Shown: piece after piece, positions 1-7,692 of the stretch | Position numbering within the stretch: position 1 is the stretch's first letter | How the letters are laid out: every line of letters begins with the position of its first letter | Source: Legionella steelei | Lineage (GTDB): Bacteria; Pseudomonadota; Gammaproteobacteria; Legionellales; Legionellaceae | Direction: 5' to 3' | DNA: 64,000 nt | NCBI RefSeq assembly: GCF_001468005.1 | Contig: NZ_LNYY01000021.1 | Span: 124,637-188,636, forward strand | The notes under the pieces: generated by a model | Seen by the model: the letters and a program-made list of their open reading frames with translations, nothing else | What the model was told of the DNA's origin: nothing | Databases searched by the model: none | Program-made: the position numbers and the translations under genes

Positions 1-1073
1 GGGATCCAGGTATTGGTAAATCCACTTTGTTATTGCAAACCTTGGCTAATCTTTCGATGCAGGAAACTGTTTTATATGTCACGGGTGAAGAGTCTTTACA
101 GCAAGTCGCCATGCGTGCCAAACGACTGGGATTACCTTTAGCAGGGTTAAGGCTTCTAGCGGAAACACAGGTTGAATCTATTATTGCACAAGCACAAAAA
201 GAAAATCCTAAAGTGATAGTGATCGATTCCATTCAAACTATTTTTACCGAGACTATAAGTTCTGCTCCAGGAGGGGTAAGCCAAGTGCGTGAATCGGCGG
301 CGCAATTAGTTCGTTTTGCTAAATTGACGCAAACTGCAGTGTTCTTGGTTGGCCATGTCACGAAAGAGGGCGCTTTAGCTGGGCCACGAGTTTTAGAGCA
401 TATGGTGGATAGTGTTTTATATTTTGAAGGCCAAAGTGATAGCCGTTTCAGGGTAATTCGCGCCATTAAAAATCGTTTTGGTGCAGTCAATGAATTGGGT
501 GTATTTGCGATGACTGACAAAGGATTAAAAGAGGTCGCTAATCCTTCGGCGATCTTTTTGTCGCGTCAGCCAGAACCCACTTCTGGGAGTGCCGTGATGG
601 TGACTTGGGAGGGCTCCCGTCCCATGTTAGTTGAAGTACAAGCTTTGGTTGATGAAGCACATGGGCAGCAATCCAAGCGGGTGACTGTAGGGCTTGAATC
701 CAATCGGCTAGCCATTTTATTGGCGGTTTTACATCGGCATGGAGGAATTGCCACCTACGATCAAGATATTTTCATCAATGTCGTTGGGGGGGTGAAAGTC
801 ACGGAAACTGGCTCGGATCTTGCATTGTTAGCTGCGGTAGTGTCCAGTTTGCGTAATCGGATTTTTGACAGGGAAACCATTATTTTTGGTGAAGTTGGCC
901 TTGCTGGTGAAATCAGACCCGTGCAAAGTGGGCAGGAGCGTTTAAAAGAAGCTGCAAAGCATGGATTTAAACGGGCTATAGTGCCTTTTGCTAATGCTCC
1001 CAAGCAACAACACGATGCGTCAATGGTGATTGAACCTGTTAAATATTTGCGTGAAGTTTTGGATAAAATGTAA
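1..1073 (+). CDS. radA: DNA repair protein RadA, 5'-truncated by the window edge
   Basis: RadA is a RecA-like ATPase that drives branch migration of recombination intermediates in the cytoplasm. The frame is open from base 3, where the Walker A stretch DPGIGKSTLL is already running, so the start codon and the N-terminal zinc finger lie outside the window. The RadA-specific KNRFG motif is encoded near 467-481, followed by NELGVF. The C-terminal Lon-protease-like domain contains GEVGLAGEIRPV near 888-923. The stop is TAA at 1071-1073, and a REP begins five bases later. The family and its motifs are well known, so the call is firm; only the missing 5' part is uncertain. Confidence 0.95.
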   Translation, partial: DPGIGKSTLLLQTLANLSMQETVLYVTGEESLQQVAMRAKRLGLPLAGLRLLAETQVESIIAQAQKENPKVIVIDSIQTIFTETISSAPGGVSQVRESAAQLVRFAKLTQTAVFLVGHVTKEGALAGPRVLEHMVDSVLYFEGQSDSRFRVIRAIKNRFGAVNELGVFAMTDKGLKEVANPSAIFLSRQPEPTSGSAVMVTWEGSRPMLVEVQALVDEAHGQQSKRVTVGLESNRLAILLAVLHRHGGIATYDQDIFINVVGGVKVTETGSDLALLAAVVSSLRNRIFDRETIIFGEVGLAGEIRPVQSGQERLKEAAKHGFKRAIVPFANAPKQQHDASMVIEPVKYLREVLDKM

Positions 1074-1078
1074 GTCTC

Positions 1079-1155
1079 TAGCCTGGGTGCCGCCTAGCGT
1101 AGCCCGGGTTTCTTATCAATTTCTCGGGTTACGGTTGTACCTTCACCCAGGCTAC
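1079..1155. repeat. REP palindrome pair
   Basis: Left arm TAGCCTGGGTG and right arm CACCCAGGCTA face each other around two internal CCGGGTT/CGGGTTACGG blocks. The first base is C where most copies have G (CTAG rather than GTAG). It sits directly behind the radA stop and could act as a 3' mRNA hairpin. Confidence 0.85.
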
Positions 1156-1230
1156 CAAGCAGTCCGTTGTAACATTTTAAGCGTTTAAGACATTGTTTTT
1201 ATCGTATTGAATCCAACAATAGGAGTAATA

Positions 1231-3177
1231 ATGACTTTTCCCACCAAGCTAAAACGTGACTTTATGGATATGTTAACCCGCAACAAAATTTCTCACACCC
1301 AAGGTTGGTCGAACTATATGGGCAATGTGAAGAATCCTGCTGCGGTGGTTGTTGATGTAGACAATGAACAACAAGTTCAATTAATCATGAAAGAAGTAAA
1401 AAAGCTGAATGGAGATCGGAATCCAAAGAATAAAATCACCTTAAGGGCGAGTGCGGGCTGGGATGATCAGGCGAGTGTAGGTTGCTGTTTATTTCCTTGG
1501 TCTCAAGTTCAGGAAAAAGAATATGCTGGCAGTTTCTCTTTTTCGGAAGTCGTCGGTGGGCGTGCTTCACCTCAAAGTGAAGGCACAGACATTATCATTC
1601 GTTTTAAAAAGAAATTTCATAAAGCAAAAGTGTTAGGGCCACTTAATACAAAACCTGCATGGATTAATCCAGACAATCCGATTCATCAACTCCCAGCCAA
1701 GCTGGTTGAGGTCAACGCAGGAATGCAAATTGCTGACTACGCAGATTTTTTACGGAAAAATAATTTATCTTCATCGACACTCAGTATGCTGAGTTGGGCG
1801 AGTCTTATAGGATTATTCATCCCTGGTGGGCATGGAACAGGTCGTGATGAACCGGCTGTGAGTGGTCTGGTTGAATCAATCACAATATGTGATGTGGATG
1901 GGAACATTCGTGAACTGACTCCCGACAACCCTGATTTTGAAACCTTGCGTGCGGCAAACAGCGGGTTTTTAGGAGTTATTCTGAGCGTTAAGATACGTGC
2001 AGTGCAGGCTTTTAATTTACGTGAAACGGTAGCAGTATTTCATAACACTGAAGAAATGAAGGGCAAACTAGGGGACATATTAAAAAACAATCAATATGTG
2101 AGTGTTATGGGAATGCCAAGTTCTGCAAGTTCTGAGCTCATTCACCAGTGGCAAGTGCGTATGTGGAACTTTACTACAGATAAACCAACCCAATCCACTA
2201 AGGCGACTTATTCCCCCTCACTGACCTCTCTAGTGCAAGAAATGGAGTTAAGACTGGGGTCGGATTTGCTGAATTTCTTGGTTAATTCAGAATTAAGTAG
2301 TTTATTACCCGAGTTCATGTTAATTGCGGCTGCTGAATCGATTGAAGGACGTGGTACAAATCCTATCGTTGATTTTGAAAACCATATTACTCATCCCCAA
2401 GTTGCTTTTCCTAAAGAAATGCGTGATGTGGATTATTTTATCCCTGTAAAAGATGACAAGGCAGGAGAGCATTTAGAGGCAATTTTAAAGCAAATAGAAA
2501 ACCAGATAAAAAGTGCCGCGAAAAAAGGAGAGTATCCGGTCACTTATGCGATTTACGTTCGCTATTTGAAAGGTACGAGTGGGGGATTATCTCCAACCAG
2601 TACGCAAGCACTCGATGAGCGTATTCTTGCTTTGGATATGGTGACTCATCCGCAGGCGAAAGGTATTGCGAATTTTGAAACAGGATTTCTGGGCTATCTA
2701 AAAGAAAAAGGGTTTGAAGTAAGAAATCATTTAGGAAAAGAATTTCCAGCCGGGGTGGTTCGTTATTCTCAGTTTTTAGATCCTAGAAATATGAAGAAAT
2801 TCATGGATGCAGCGGAGCGTTGGCATGCAACCACTGGGAAGAGCGATGGGGCAGAACGGTTGGCAATGGCTCCTTATTATACGAATTATTTTCAGGAAAT
2901 GCTGGACTTAAGTCCTCAGCTAGCCAGTGAGTTGGATGAGAAGAGTTCGGATGAGAAGAGCGTAAAAGCGAAACCTCTTGCAGCCAAAAAGAAACCTATG
3001 GAATATACTAAACAATATACTAGTGATGAACAGAGACAATTTTTGACTCGTTTATTTGACATAGTTGAGTTAATGCCAGCGCATCATGAGGCAGCAAAAA
3101 ATGCCAAGGCATCTTTTTTAACAAAGTGTCAGACTGAAATGGAACATCGAAAAGTACATGATTTAGTAATTAGTTAA
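1231..3177 (+). CDS. FAD-linked oxidase (PCMH-type FAD-binding), with C-terminal extension
   Basis: This is a 648-residue flavoprotein-type oxidoreductase; the substrate is not evident. The start is ATG 1231, because AGGAG at 1221-1225 sits five bases upstream; the in-frame TTG at 1207 would be upstream of that site. The N-terminal half has the layout of PCMH/vanillyl-alcohol-oxidase-type FAD domains: AAVVVDVDNEQQVQ early, VEVNAGMQIADYADFL, then IPGGHGTGRDEP around residues 195-207, and NPDFETLRAANSGFLG. The last 80 or so residues are Lys/Glu/Ser-rich (DEKSSDEKSVKAK, KAKPLAAKKKP) and end in a helical segment not typical of the core fold. No N-terminal signal peptide is visible. It lies alone between two REPs. 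FAD binding is well supported; the reaction is unknown. Confidence 0.75.
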   Translation: MTFPTKLKRDFMDMLTRNKISHTQGWSNYMGNVKNPAAVVVDVDNEQQVQLIMKEVKKLNGDRNPKNKITLRASAGWDDQASVGCCLFPWSQVQEKEYAGSFSFSEVVGGRASPQSEGTDIIIRFKKKFHKAKVLGPLNTKPAWINPDNPIHQLPAKLVEVNAGMQIADYADFLRKNNLSSSTLSMLSWASLIGLFIPGGHGTGRDEPAVSGLVESITICDVDGNIRELTPDNPDFETLRAANSGFLGVILSVKIRAVQAFNLRETVAVFHNTEEMKGKLGDILKNNQYVSVMGMPSSASSELIHQWQVRMWNFTTDKPTQSTKATYSPSLTSLVQEMELRLGSDLLNFLVNSELSSLLPEFMLIAAAESIEGRGTNPIVDFENHITHPQVAFPKEMRDVDYFIPVKDDKAGEHLEAILKQIENQIKSAAKKGEYPVTYAIYVRYLKGTSGGLSPTSTQALDERILALDMVTHPQAKGIANFETGFLGYLKEKGFEVRNHLGKEFPAGVVRYSQFLDPRNMKKFMDAAERWHATTGKSDGAERLAMAPYYTNYFQEMLDLSPQLASELDEKSSDEKSVKAKPLAAKKKPMEYTKQYTSDEQRQFLTRLFDIVELMPAHHEAAKNAKASFLTKCQTEMEHRKVHDLVIS

Positions 3178-3190
3178 AATGTTGTAGTTT

Positions 3191-3276
3191 GTAGCCTGAG
3201 TGCAGCGGAACCTGGGATTAAGAGGTTGATATGCCTCGGAAAACCCGGGTTATGGCTGCGCCTTCACCCAGGCTAC
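3191..3276. repeat. REP palindrome pair
   Basis: GTAGCCTGAGTGCAGCGGAA at the left and TTCACCCAGGCTAC at the right, with AACCCGGGTTATGGCTGCGCC inside. It fills most of the gap between the FAD oxidase and pilU. Confidence 0.85.
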
Positions 3277-3303
3277 AATATTTTAAATTAGACTAGGTGA
3301 TAT

Positions 3304-4410
3304 ATGGACATAACTCCTTTTTTTAAATTAATGGTTGATCGGGGTGCTTCGGACTTGTTTTTTAGTGTGGGTGCACCGCCTCATATTAAAGTTGAAGGAA
3401 TTATTTCACCGGTAGGTCAGACCCCTCTCAAAACACAACAAATGGCGGAAATTGTTTTGTCACTGATGAATGATGATCAGCGCAAAGAATTCGAGGCCAC
3501 TATGGAGCTGAACATGGGGCTTTCCATTCCTCAAGTTGGACGCTTCAGGATTAACTTGTTTCGCCAACGCGGCGATATTTCTATGGTGGTGCGCTATATC
3601 CAGAGTAAGATTCCTTCAATGGAACAATTAAATTTGCCTCCCATTTTAAAATCAATTGTTATGGAATTGCGTGGATTGGTACTTGTCGTAGGGGCTACTG
3701 GCTCGGGTAAATCAACTACTTTGGCCGCCATGATCGATTACCGCAATGAAAACCAAAGCGGGCATATTTTAACCATTGAAGACCCTATAGAATTTATTCA
3801 TCAACATAAAAAATCCATCGTCGATCAACGAGAAGTAGGTATTGATACCATGAGCTATGATAATGCTTTAGTCAATGCAATGCGCGAAGCGCCAGACGTG
3901 ATTTTAATTGGCGAGGTACGTGAACGCAGCACCATGAAACAGGCTATAGCTTATGCGGAAACAGGGCATTTATGTATTTCAACGCTGCATGCCAACAATG
4001 CGTATCAAACGATGGACCGGATTATTAACTTTTTCCCGGAAGATGCAAGAAAACAAGTATTGATGGATTTGTCCCTTAATCTGCGTGCAATTATTTCATT
4101 GCGACTGGTTCCTGGGGTCAACAATCAACGTATGGCAGCTGTGGAACTCTTATTAAACACCCCTTACGTCGCTGATTTAATCGAAAAAGGCAAAATCGAT
4201 GACATTAAGGAGGCTATGGAGCGCAGCACAGAGCAAGGGATGCAGACATTCGATCAGGCTTTATTAAAACTCTATCGCAGTGGTGCGATTTCCATGGAAA
4301 ATGCGATCAAGTATGCCGACTCAAAAAATAATGTGAGTTTGCAAATTCGTTTGAATAGTGCTGGAAACTTTGATTCTCAAGATGGGACATTGACTATAGA
4401 TGACAATTGA
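3304..4410 (+). CDS. pilU: Type IV pilus retraction ATPase PilU
   Basis: PilU is the accessory hexameric ATPase that works with PilT to retract type IV pili at the inner membrane. The protein has 368 residues, the usual PilU length. It opens DITPFFKLMVDRGASDLFF, closer to PilU than to PilT. Walker A is GATGSGKST at residues 130-138, the Glu box is EDPIEFIH, Walker B is VILIGEVR, and the His box is TLHANNAYQTMDRI. The start ATG follows AGGTGA closely. No pilT lies beside it here; its upstream neighbour is the FAD oxidase beyond a REP. Confusion with PilT is the main alternative. Confidence 0.9.
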   Translation: MDITPFFKLMVDRGASDLFFSVGAPPHIKVEGIISPVGQTPLKTQQMAEIVLSLMNDDQRKEFEATMELNMGLSIPQVGRFRINLFRQRGDISMVVRYIQSKIPSMEQLNLPPILKSIVMELRGLVLVVGATGSGKSTTLAAMIDYRNENQSGHILTIEDPIEFIHQHKKSIVDQREVGIDTMSYDNALVNAMREAPDVILIGEVRERSTMKQAIAYAETGHLCISTLHANNAYQTMDRIINFFPEDARKQVLMDLSLNLRAIISLRLVPGVNNQRMAAVELLLNTPYVADLIEKGKIDDIKEAMERSTEQGMQTFDQALLKLYRSGAISMENAIKYADSKNNVSLQIRLNSAGNFDSQDGTLTIDDN

Positions 4411-4425
4411 TTTTTTTGTGCCTCA

Positions 4426-4440
4426 TGTTAAAATTTAACA
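4426..4440. promoter_or_regulatory. 15-bp perfect palindrome between pilU and the ankyrin gene
   Basis: TGTTAAA-A-TTTAACA is a perfect inverted repeat lying 16 bases after the pilU stop and 42 bases before the next ATG. A TTGACA-like hexamer follows at 4445-4450, without a clear -10. It could be an operator or part of a transcript end; no binding protein can be named. Confidence 0.35.
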
Positions 4441-4481
4441 CAATTTGACACGCTTGTGTGACATCAATTTGATTTTCATTT

Positions 4482-6428
4482 ATGCCTGCTTTTTTCCGTA
4501 TTAAAGATATCAAGAAAGGCCCCGCATCACGGTCAACTGCGCATGTGGCATACCTCAACGCCATATATACTCCCCCCAATCAAATCGATCCTTCCTACAA
4601 AGTCATTTATAAAAAAAATAAATACGGTCGCTCCGAGCTATCGCGCCTTGAAGTAATGTTTGGCCAATTGGCGCGTCTTTTTCTATTGCCTGATCTGACG
4701 CCTTCTAATCACTTAGTGCTTGATGAGGGCAATAATGTTCTTGGCTTAGCAGTCGAACATCTTTGCCATCTCATTACCAAAAAAGAAGGTCTTGATCATA
4801 ATTTTTATGCTTTAAAAGACACTGATGAGGGCTGGGATTTCGTCCCTAAAAAAAGGAATAATCCCGCCAAAATACCGATTCATTTTCTTGATAAACTTCC
4901 TCAAGGATTTTTCGCGCTCTTAGTTGAAGAAGAAGAGGCCGGGCGTATAACTCTTGATTATGAATCATTGGCCAGTATCTTTGCGACTTCGTATACCTTA
5001 GAAGAGGATGATTTACATAAGGGAAATTATGGTTTCTATTTAGTCGAACGCAATGGTAAGCCGCATGCGGTATTTTTCAAAATCGATCATGATTTAATGT
5101 TTGTTGACAGCATCATGGGATTTCAAACTCGCAGGCCTTTTCATTTATTCCATGGTCCCAATGCTTTTGACATTACCGTATATGATTTGGAATCGCTGAT
5201 GTGTTTAACCAATTCATCTAACGCCTATTGGCCTACGAAATTTGGTTATGTGTCTAATCCTTTGGACAATAAGGAGTACCACAGTTATGACGAGATCGAT
5301 GCTTTTTCGCAGTTAAGTGATAACCCACAATTTGTCAGGGCAAAATGGAAATCCTTTTTTAAGCACATTTTAATGCCCAAAGAACTCATTAAGCGGACCT
5401 TACAGGAATGTGCTGATATGAATAGGGCTTCAGAGCGTGCCCAAGTTGCCTTAATGAATCAAGCCACCAGTGCACGACTTGCACGCTTGCGTGCTGCATT
5501 GTTTTCGAGCGCCAAATTTCGTGATTACTTGGAGCAATTAGATGCAGAACAAATCCGTATTTTAGTGCAAGAAATCATTCCGCCGCAGTGGGCAACAGAG
5601 GTGCTACGACAACAAATGCAGAAATCGATTGCTTCTTATCAAGAGTTATCTAAAAAAGACGATGGATTTGATCCAGAAGACACGCCATTACATATTGCAA
5701 TTAAGCTTGGCGAATATCGCTATGAAGAAACCTTAGGCATGTTTGCCGAATTCATTAATGTACCTAATAGTGTCGGCAAGACTCCTTTAGATATCGTATT
5801 GGAACGAGTGCAAGCGGGGTTAGTGGATAGTGAGGATGTACAGAACAATGGTTTCTTAATTGCCAAGCATTTGTTAGCCAACAAAGCACAGTATACAGAA
5901 GAATACGAAGAGGAGCTTTTGCTATCTGTTAAAGCATACACGTTTAAAAATCCTTATTTAGAAGGAATAAAAGTGAATATGAGTTATGGAGCCTTCAAAG
6001 AGATTTTACGAGATATAGGTGAAGATCATCGCTTTGGTTTGAAGTTTCAAAAGAATTTGGCCATGGAGTGCATGAAACATTTTATCAAGGTGAATGAGGG
6101 ATGCCCTGGCTTTGCAGACAAACTAGAACAATTAAAAGACGATATCAATGGCGACTCTCCTGAGGAAGAAGCAGCCCCTGTGAAATACATCCGCCAGTTA
6201 CGCAGTAGATACTGGATTATTCGCCAATTGCGCGGATTATATGGTTGGACTTCAAGCCAATGGGAAATAAATACTATGATTAACCAAGCGATGGAACGCA
6301 AAAAAGCTAAAGAACCCAATTCTTTTTCCTTCTTTTCTGGCGATGAATCTGATGATGAAGCTGGCGATGAAATCGAAGCAAATCTAATCGATTCAGGGCC
6401 AAGTCAGGAAGCATCTGTTGCCGTGTAG
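4482..6428 (+). CDS. Ankyrin-repeat protein with kinase-like motifs, candidate Dot/Icm effector
   Basis: The protein has 648 residues and no signal peptide. An N-terminal region of about 200 residues contains SELSRLEVMFGQLARLFL (51-68), then DLHKGNYGF (177-185) and KIDHDLMF (200-207). This spacing resembles the catalytic loop (HxGN) and metal-binding Asp of HipA- or phosphoinositide-kinase-like enzymes. Residues about 395-445 contain ankyrin-like units (EDTPLHIAIKLG, VGKTPLDIVLE). The C-terminus is acidic (DESDDEAGDEIEAN), like the E-block signals of Dot/Icm substrates. Ankyrin effectors with lipid-kinase activity are known in Legionella (LegA5), so this is a plausible family, but the match here rests on motifs only. 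The stop codon TAG is the first part of a REP. No good ribosome binding site precedes the ATG, so the start is moderately certain. Confidence 0.6.
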   Translation: MPAFFRIKDIKKGPASRSTAHVAYLNAIYTPPNQIDPSYKVIYKKNKYGRSELSRLEVMFGQLARLFLLPDLTPSNHLVLDEGNNVLGLAVEHLCHLITKKEGLDHNFYALKDTDEGWDFVPKKRNNPAKIPIHFLDKLPQGFFALLVEEEEAGRITLDYESLASIFATSYTLEEDDLHKGNYGFYLVERNGKPHAVFFKIDHDLMFVDSIMGFQTRRPFHLFHGPNAFDITVYDLESLMCLTNSSNAYWPTKFGYVSNPLDNKEYHSYDEIDAFSQLSDNPQFVRAKWKSFFKHILMPKELIKRTLQECADMNRASERAQVALMNQATSARLARLRAALFSSAKFRDYLEQLDAEQIRILVQEIIPPQWATEVLRQQMQKSIASYQELSKKDDGFDPEDTPLHIAIKLGEYRYEETLGMFAEFINVPNSVGKTPLDIVLERVQAGLVDSEDVQNNGFLIAKHLLANKAQYTEEYEEELLLSVKAYTFKNPYLEGIKVNMSYGAFKEILRDIGEDHRFGLKFQKNLAMECMKHFIKVNEGCPGFADKLEQLKDDINGDSPEEEAAPVKYIRQLRSRYWIIRQLRGLYGWTSSQWEINTMINQAMERKKAKEPNSFSFFSGDESDDEAGDEIEANLIDSGPSQEASVAV

Positions 6429-6483
6429 CCTGGGTGCAGGCGAAAGCCGAAACCCGGGTTCCGCTGCGCTGCACCCAGGCTAC
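6425..6483. repeat. REP palindrome pair supplying two stop codons
   Basis: A compact 59-bp copy: GTAGCCTGGGTGCAGGCG... to ...GCTGCACCCAGGCTAC. Its left TAG (6426-6428) is the stop of the ankyrin gene, and its right CTA (6480-6482) is the stop of the RAYT gene on the other strand. It also forms the shared 3' end and is likely a bidirectional hairpin. Confidence 0.9.
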
Positions 6484-7010
6484 ACATCACCAAAACTTCC
6501 CTCAAGAGATGTTCCTCCCCAATTGGAATCAATAATGCCCTGACGTATAAATCGATGGATACTTGAGTAAGGCCATACCTTCGGTGACGTTACTAACCCA
6601 TGTTTTACAGGATTATAATGAATGTATTCAACATGCCTTTGATAATCTAATTCATTTCGTATCCGATGTTCCCAAAATCTTCTTTGCCAAAAATTATATT
6701 CACCTCGTTGATTGGGTTTTAGTGATATTCCAGATTTTATTAGTGAACGAGTAAAATGTGCTTTTATTAAAAGCCAGCGCCGAGAATAATCAAAATCGTT
6801 ATAAGGTAATTGCCAAATCACATGAAGGTGATCTGGTAGGATAACAAAAGCATGCATTTCAAAATGGGCTTTTTTACGCACCGCTCTAAATGCATTGCCT
6901 AAGTTTCTGATGTGTAAGGTCAATAAGTTTGAATGCCTATTGCGTAAGGTAAGAGTAAAAAAATACATACCGCCCGCAGTAAAATCACGTCGATAATTAA
7001 CCATATTCAT
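6480..7010 (-). mobile_element. REP-associated tyrosine transposase (RAYT)
   Basis: This 176-residue protein is a Y1 transposase of the IS200/IS605-like RAYT branch; family members cut single-stranded REP DNA. Visible motifs are the HUH signature in ILPDHLHVIWQLP and the catalytic tyrosine region YQRHVEYIHYNPVKHGLV, with WPYSSIHRFI near the end. The gene opens YRRDFTAGGMYFFTLTLRNR, typical of the family. It is flanked by REPs at 6425-6483 and 7131-7214, with a partial one at 7088-7119, and these start with GTAG, the tetranucleotide usual for RAYT-linked REPs. The frame is intact. Two Met codons lie at 7010 and 7004; the ribosome site is weak, so the exact start is open. Confidence 0.92.
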
Positions 7011-7087
7011 TTAAAGGTTGGATTTCCTATACCCAGAATATCAAAAGGGAAGTGCAATGAGAAGCAAAGAAGGTTATTAATCTCAAT

Positions 7088-7119
7088 CCCCGGGTTACGG
7101 CTTCGCCCGCACCTAGGCC
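7088..7119. repeat. Partial REP
   Basis: CCCGGGTTACGGCTTCGCCC followed by GCACCTAGGCC is a right-hand half REP with a changed end. It lies upstream of the RAYT start. Confidence 0.7.
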
Positions 7120-7130
7120 AAACGATACAT

Positions 7131-7214
7131 GTAGCCTGGGTGCAGCGTAGCGGAACCCGGGAGCGTGATTTTTATTGAAATCCCGGGTTACGGCTTCGCC
7201 TTCACCCAGGCTAC
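7131..7214. repeat. REP palindrome pair upstream of the RAYT gene
   Basis: GTAGCCTGGGTGCAGCGTAG at the left and GCCTTCACCCAGGCTAC at the right, close to the consensus of the family in this window. Together with the copy at 6425-6483 it brackets the transposase gene. Confidence 0.9.
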
Positions 7215-7233
7215 ACTACTCCGAGGTCTGGGA

Positions 7234-7539
7234 CTAATGCGTTTGCATTTCTCCCAAGTGGAAGGGGTAATCATGGCGGCAACGGGCATAGGCGGCGCCA
7301 ATTTTGGCAGGGTTGGGGTAAAATGCGTAATGAGTGGCCTTGTACGCACAGCAGGGGACTGCGCTGACAAAACAGCCTCTTTTGGCGTTCCAGCGGTAAT
7401 GGCCATCTTCTGCCAATTGCAATGTTCTGCCATCAAAACAGACATACCGCGGTTGCGAAGGAATTTCGCCAATAACACAGCCTTGAGCATGCACTCCATT
7501 TATTAATGCAAATAATAATCCAGTTAGTATGATTTTCAC
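7234..7539 (-). CDS. Small secreted cysteine-rich protein, function unknown
   Basis: The protein has 101 residues. The start is GTG at 7539-7537, since AAGGA lies about seven bases upstream on this strand. The N-terminus is a signal peptide (IILTGLLFALINGVHAQG) with a likely cut after HAQ or AHA. The mature part has seven cysteines, including PCCAYKATHYAFYPNP and YARCRHDYPF. Even cysteine spacing suggests disulfides in the periplasm or outside the cell. It stands alone between the RAYT/REP block and the large effector-like gene. No family is recognised; the real-gene call rests on signal peptide and ribosome site. Confidence 0.6.
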   Translation of the reverse strand: MKIILTGLLFALINGVHAQGCVIGEIPSQPRYVCFDGRTLQLAEDGHYRWNAKRGCFVSAVPCCAYKATHYAFYPNPAKIGAAYARCRHDYPFHLGEMQTH

Positions 7540-7628
7540 ACGTAATCCTTTAATCTTGCTATAATAATGTTATAACGTTAGTCCATCTTACCGCCTTTAT
7601 TCAAGCAAGATGTACTGGAGCGATGAAA

Positions 7629-7661
7629 TTTAAGGTTATTTTAAGAAAATAAGTTTAAAAT
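7629..7661 (+). promoter_or_regulatory. PmrA-type box and -10 upstream of the 1214-residue effector candidate
   Basis: Half-sites TTTAAG (7629-7634) and TTTAAG (7640-7645) are five bases apart, fitting the YTTAAK-N5-YTTAAK PmrA pattern. After seven further bases beyond the 20-base box lies TAAAAT (7656-7661), a -10 candidate. The same geometry is seen at 47837-47869 and 47923-47955. PmrA controls many Dot/Icm effector genes in Legionella; binding here is inferred. Confidence 0.55.
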
Positions 7662-7692
7662 AAATACATAATGGTCTGCGGAGTGTTTGATT

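Noticed and set aside
7165-7506. Plus- and minus-strand frames overlapping the small secreted gene
   Set aside because: They start inside a REP or run antisense to a gene with a clear signal peptide and ribosome site.
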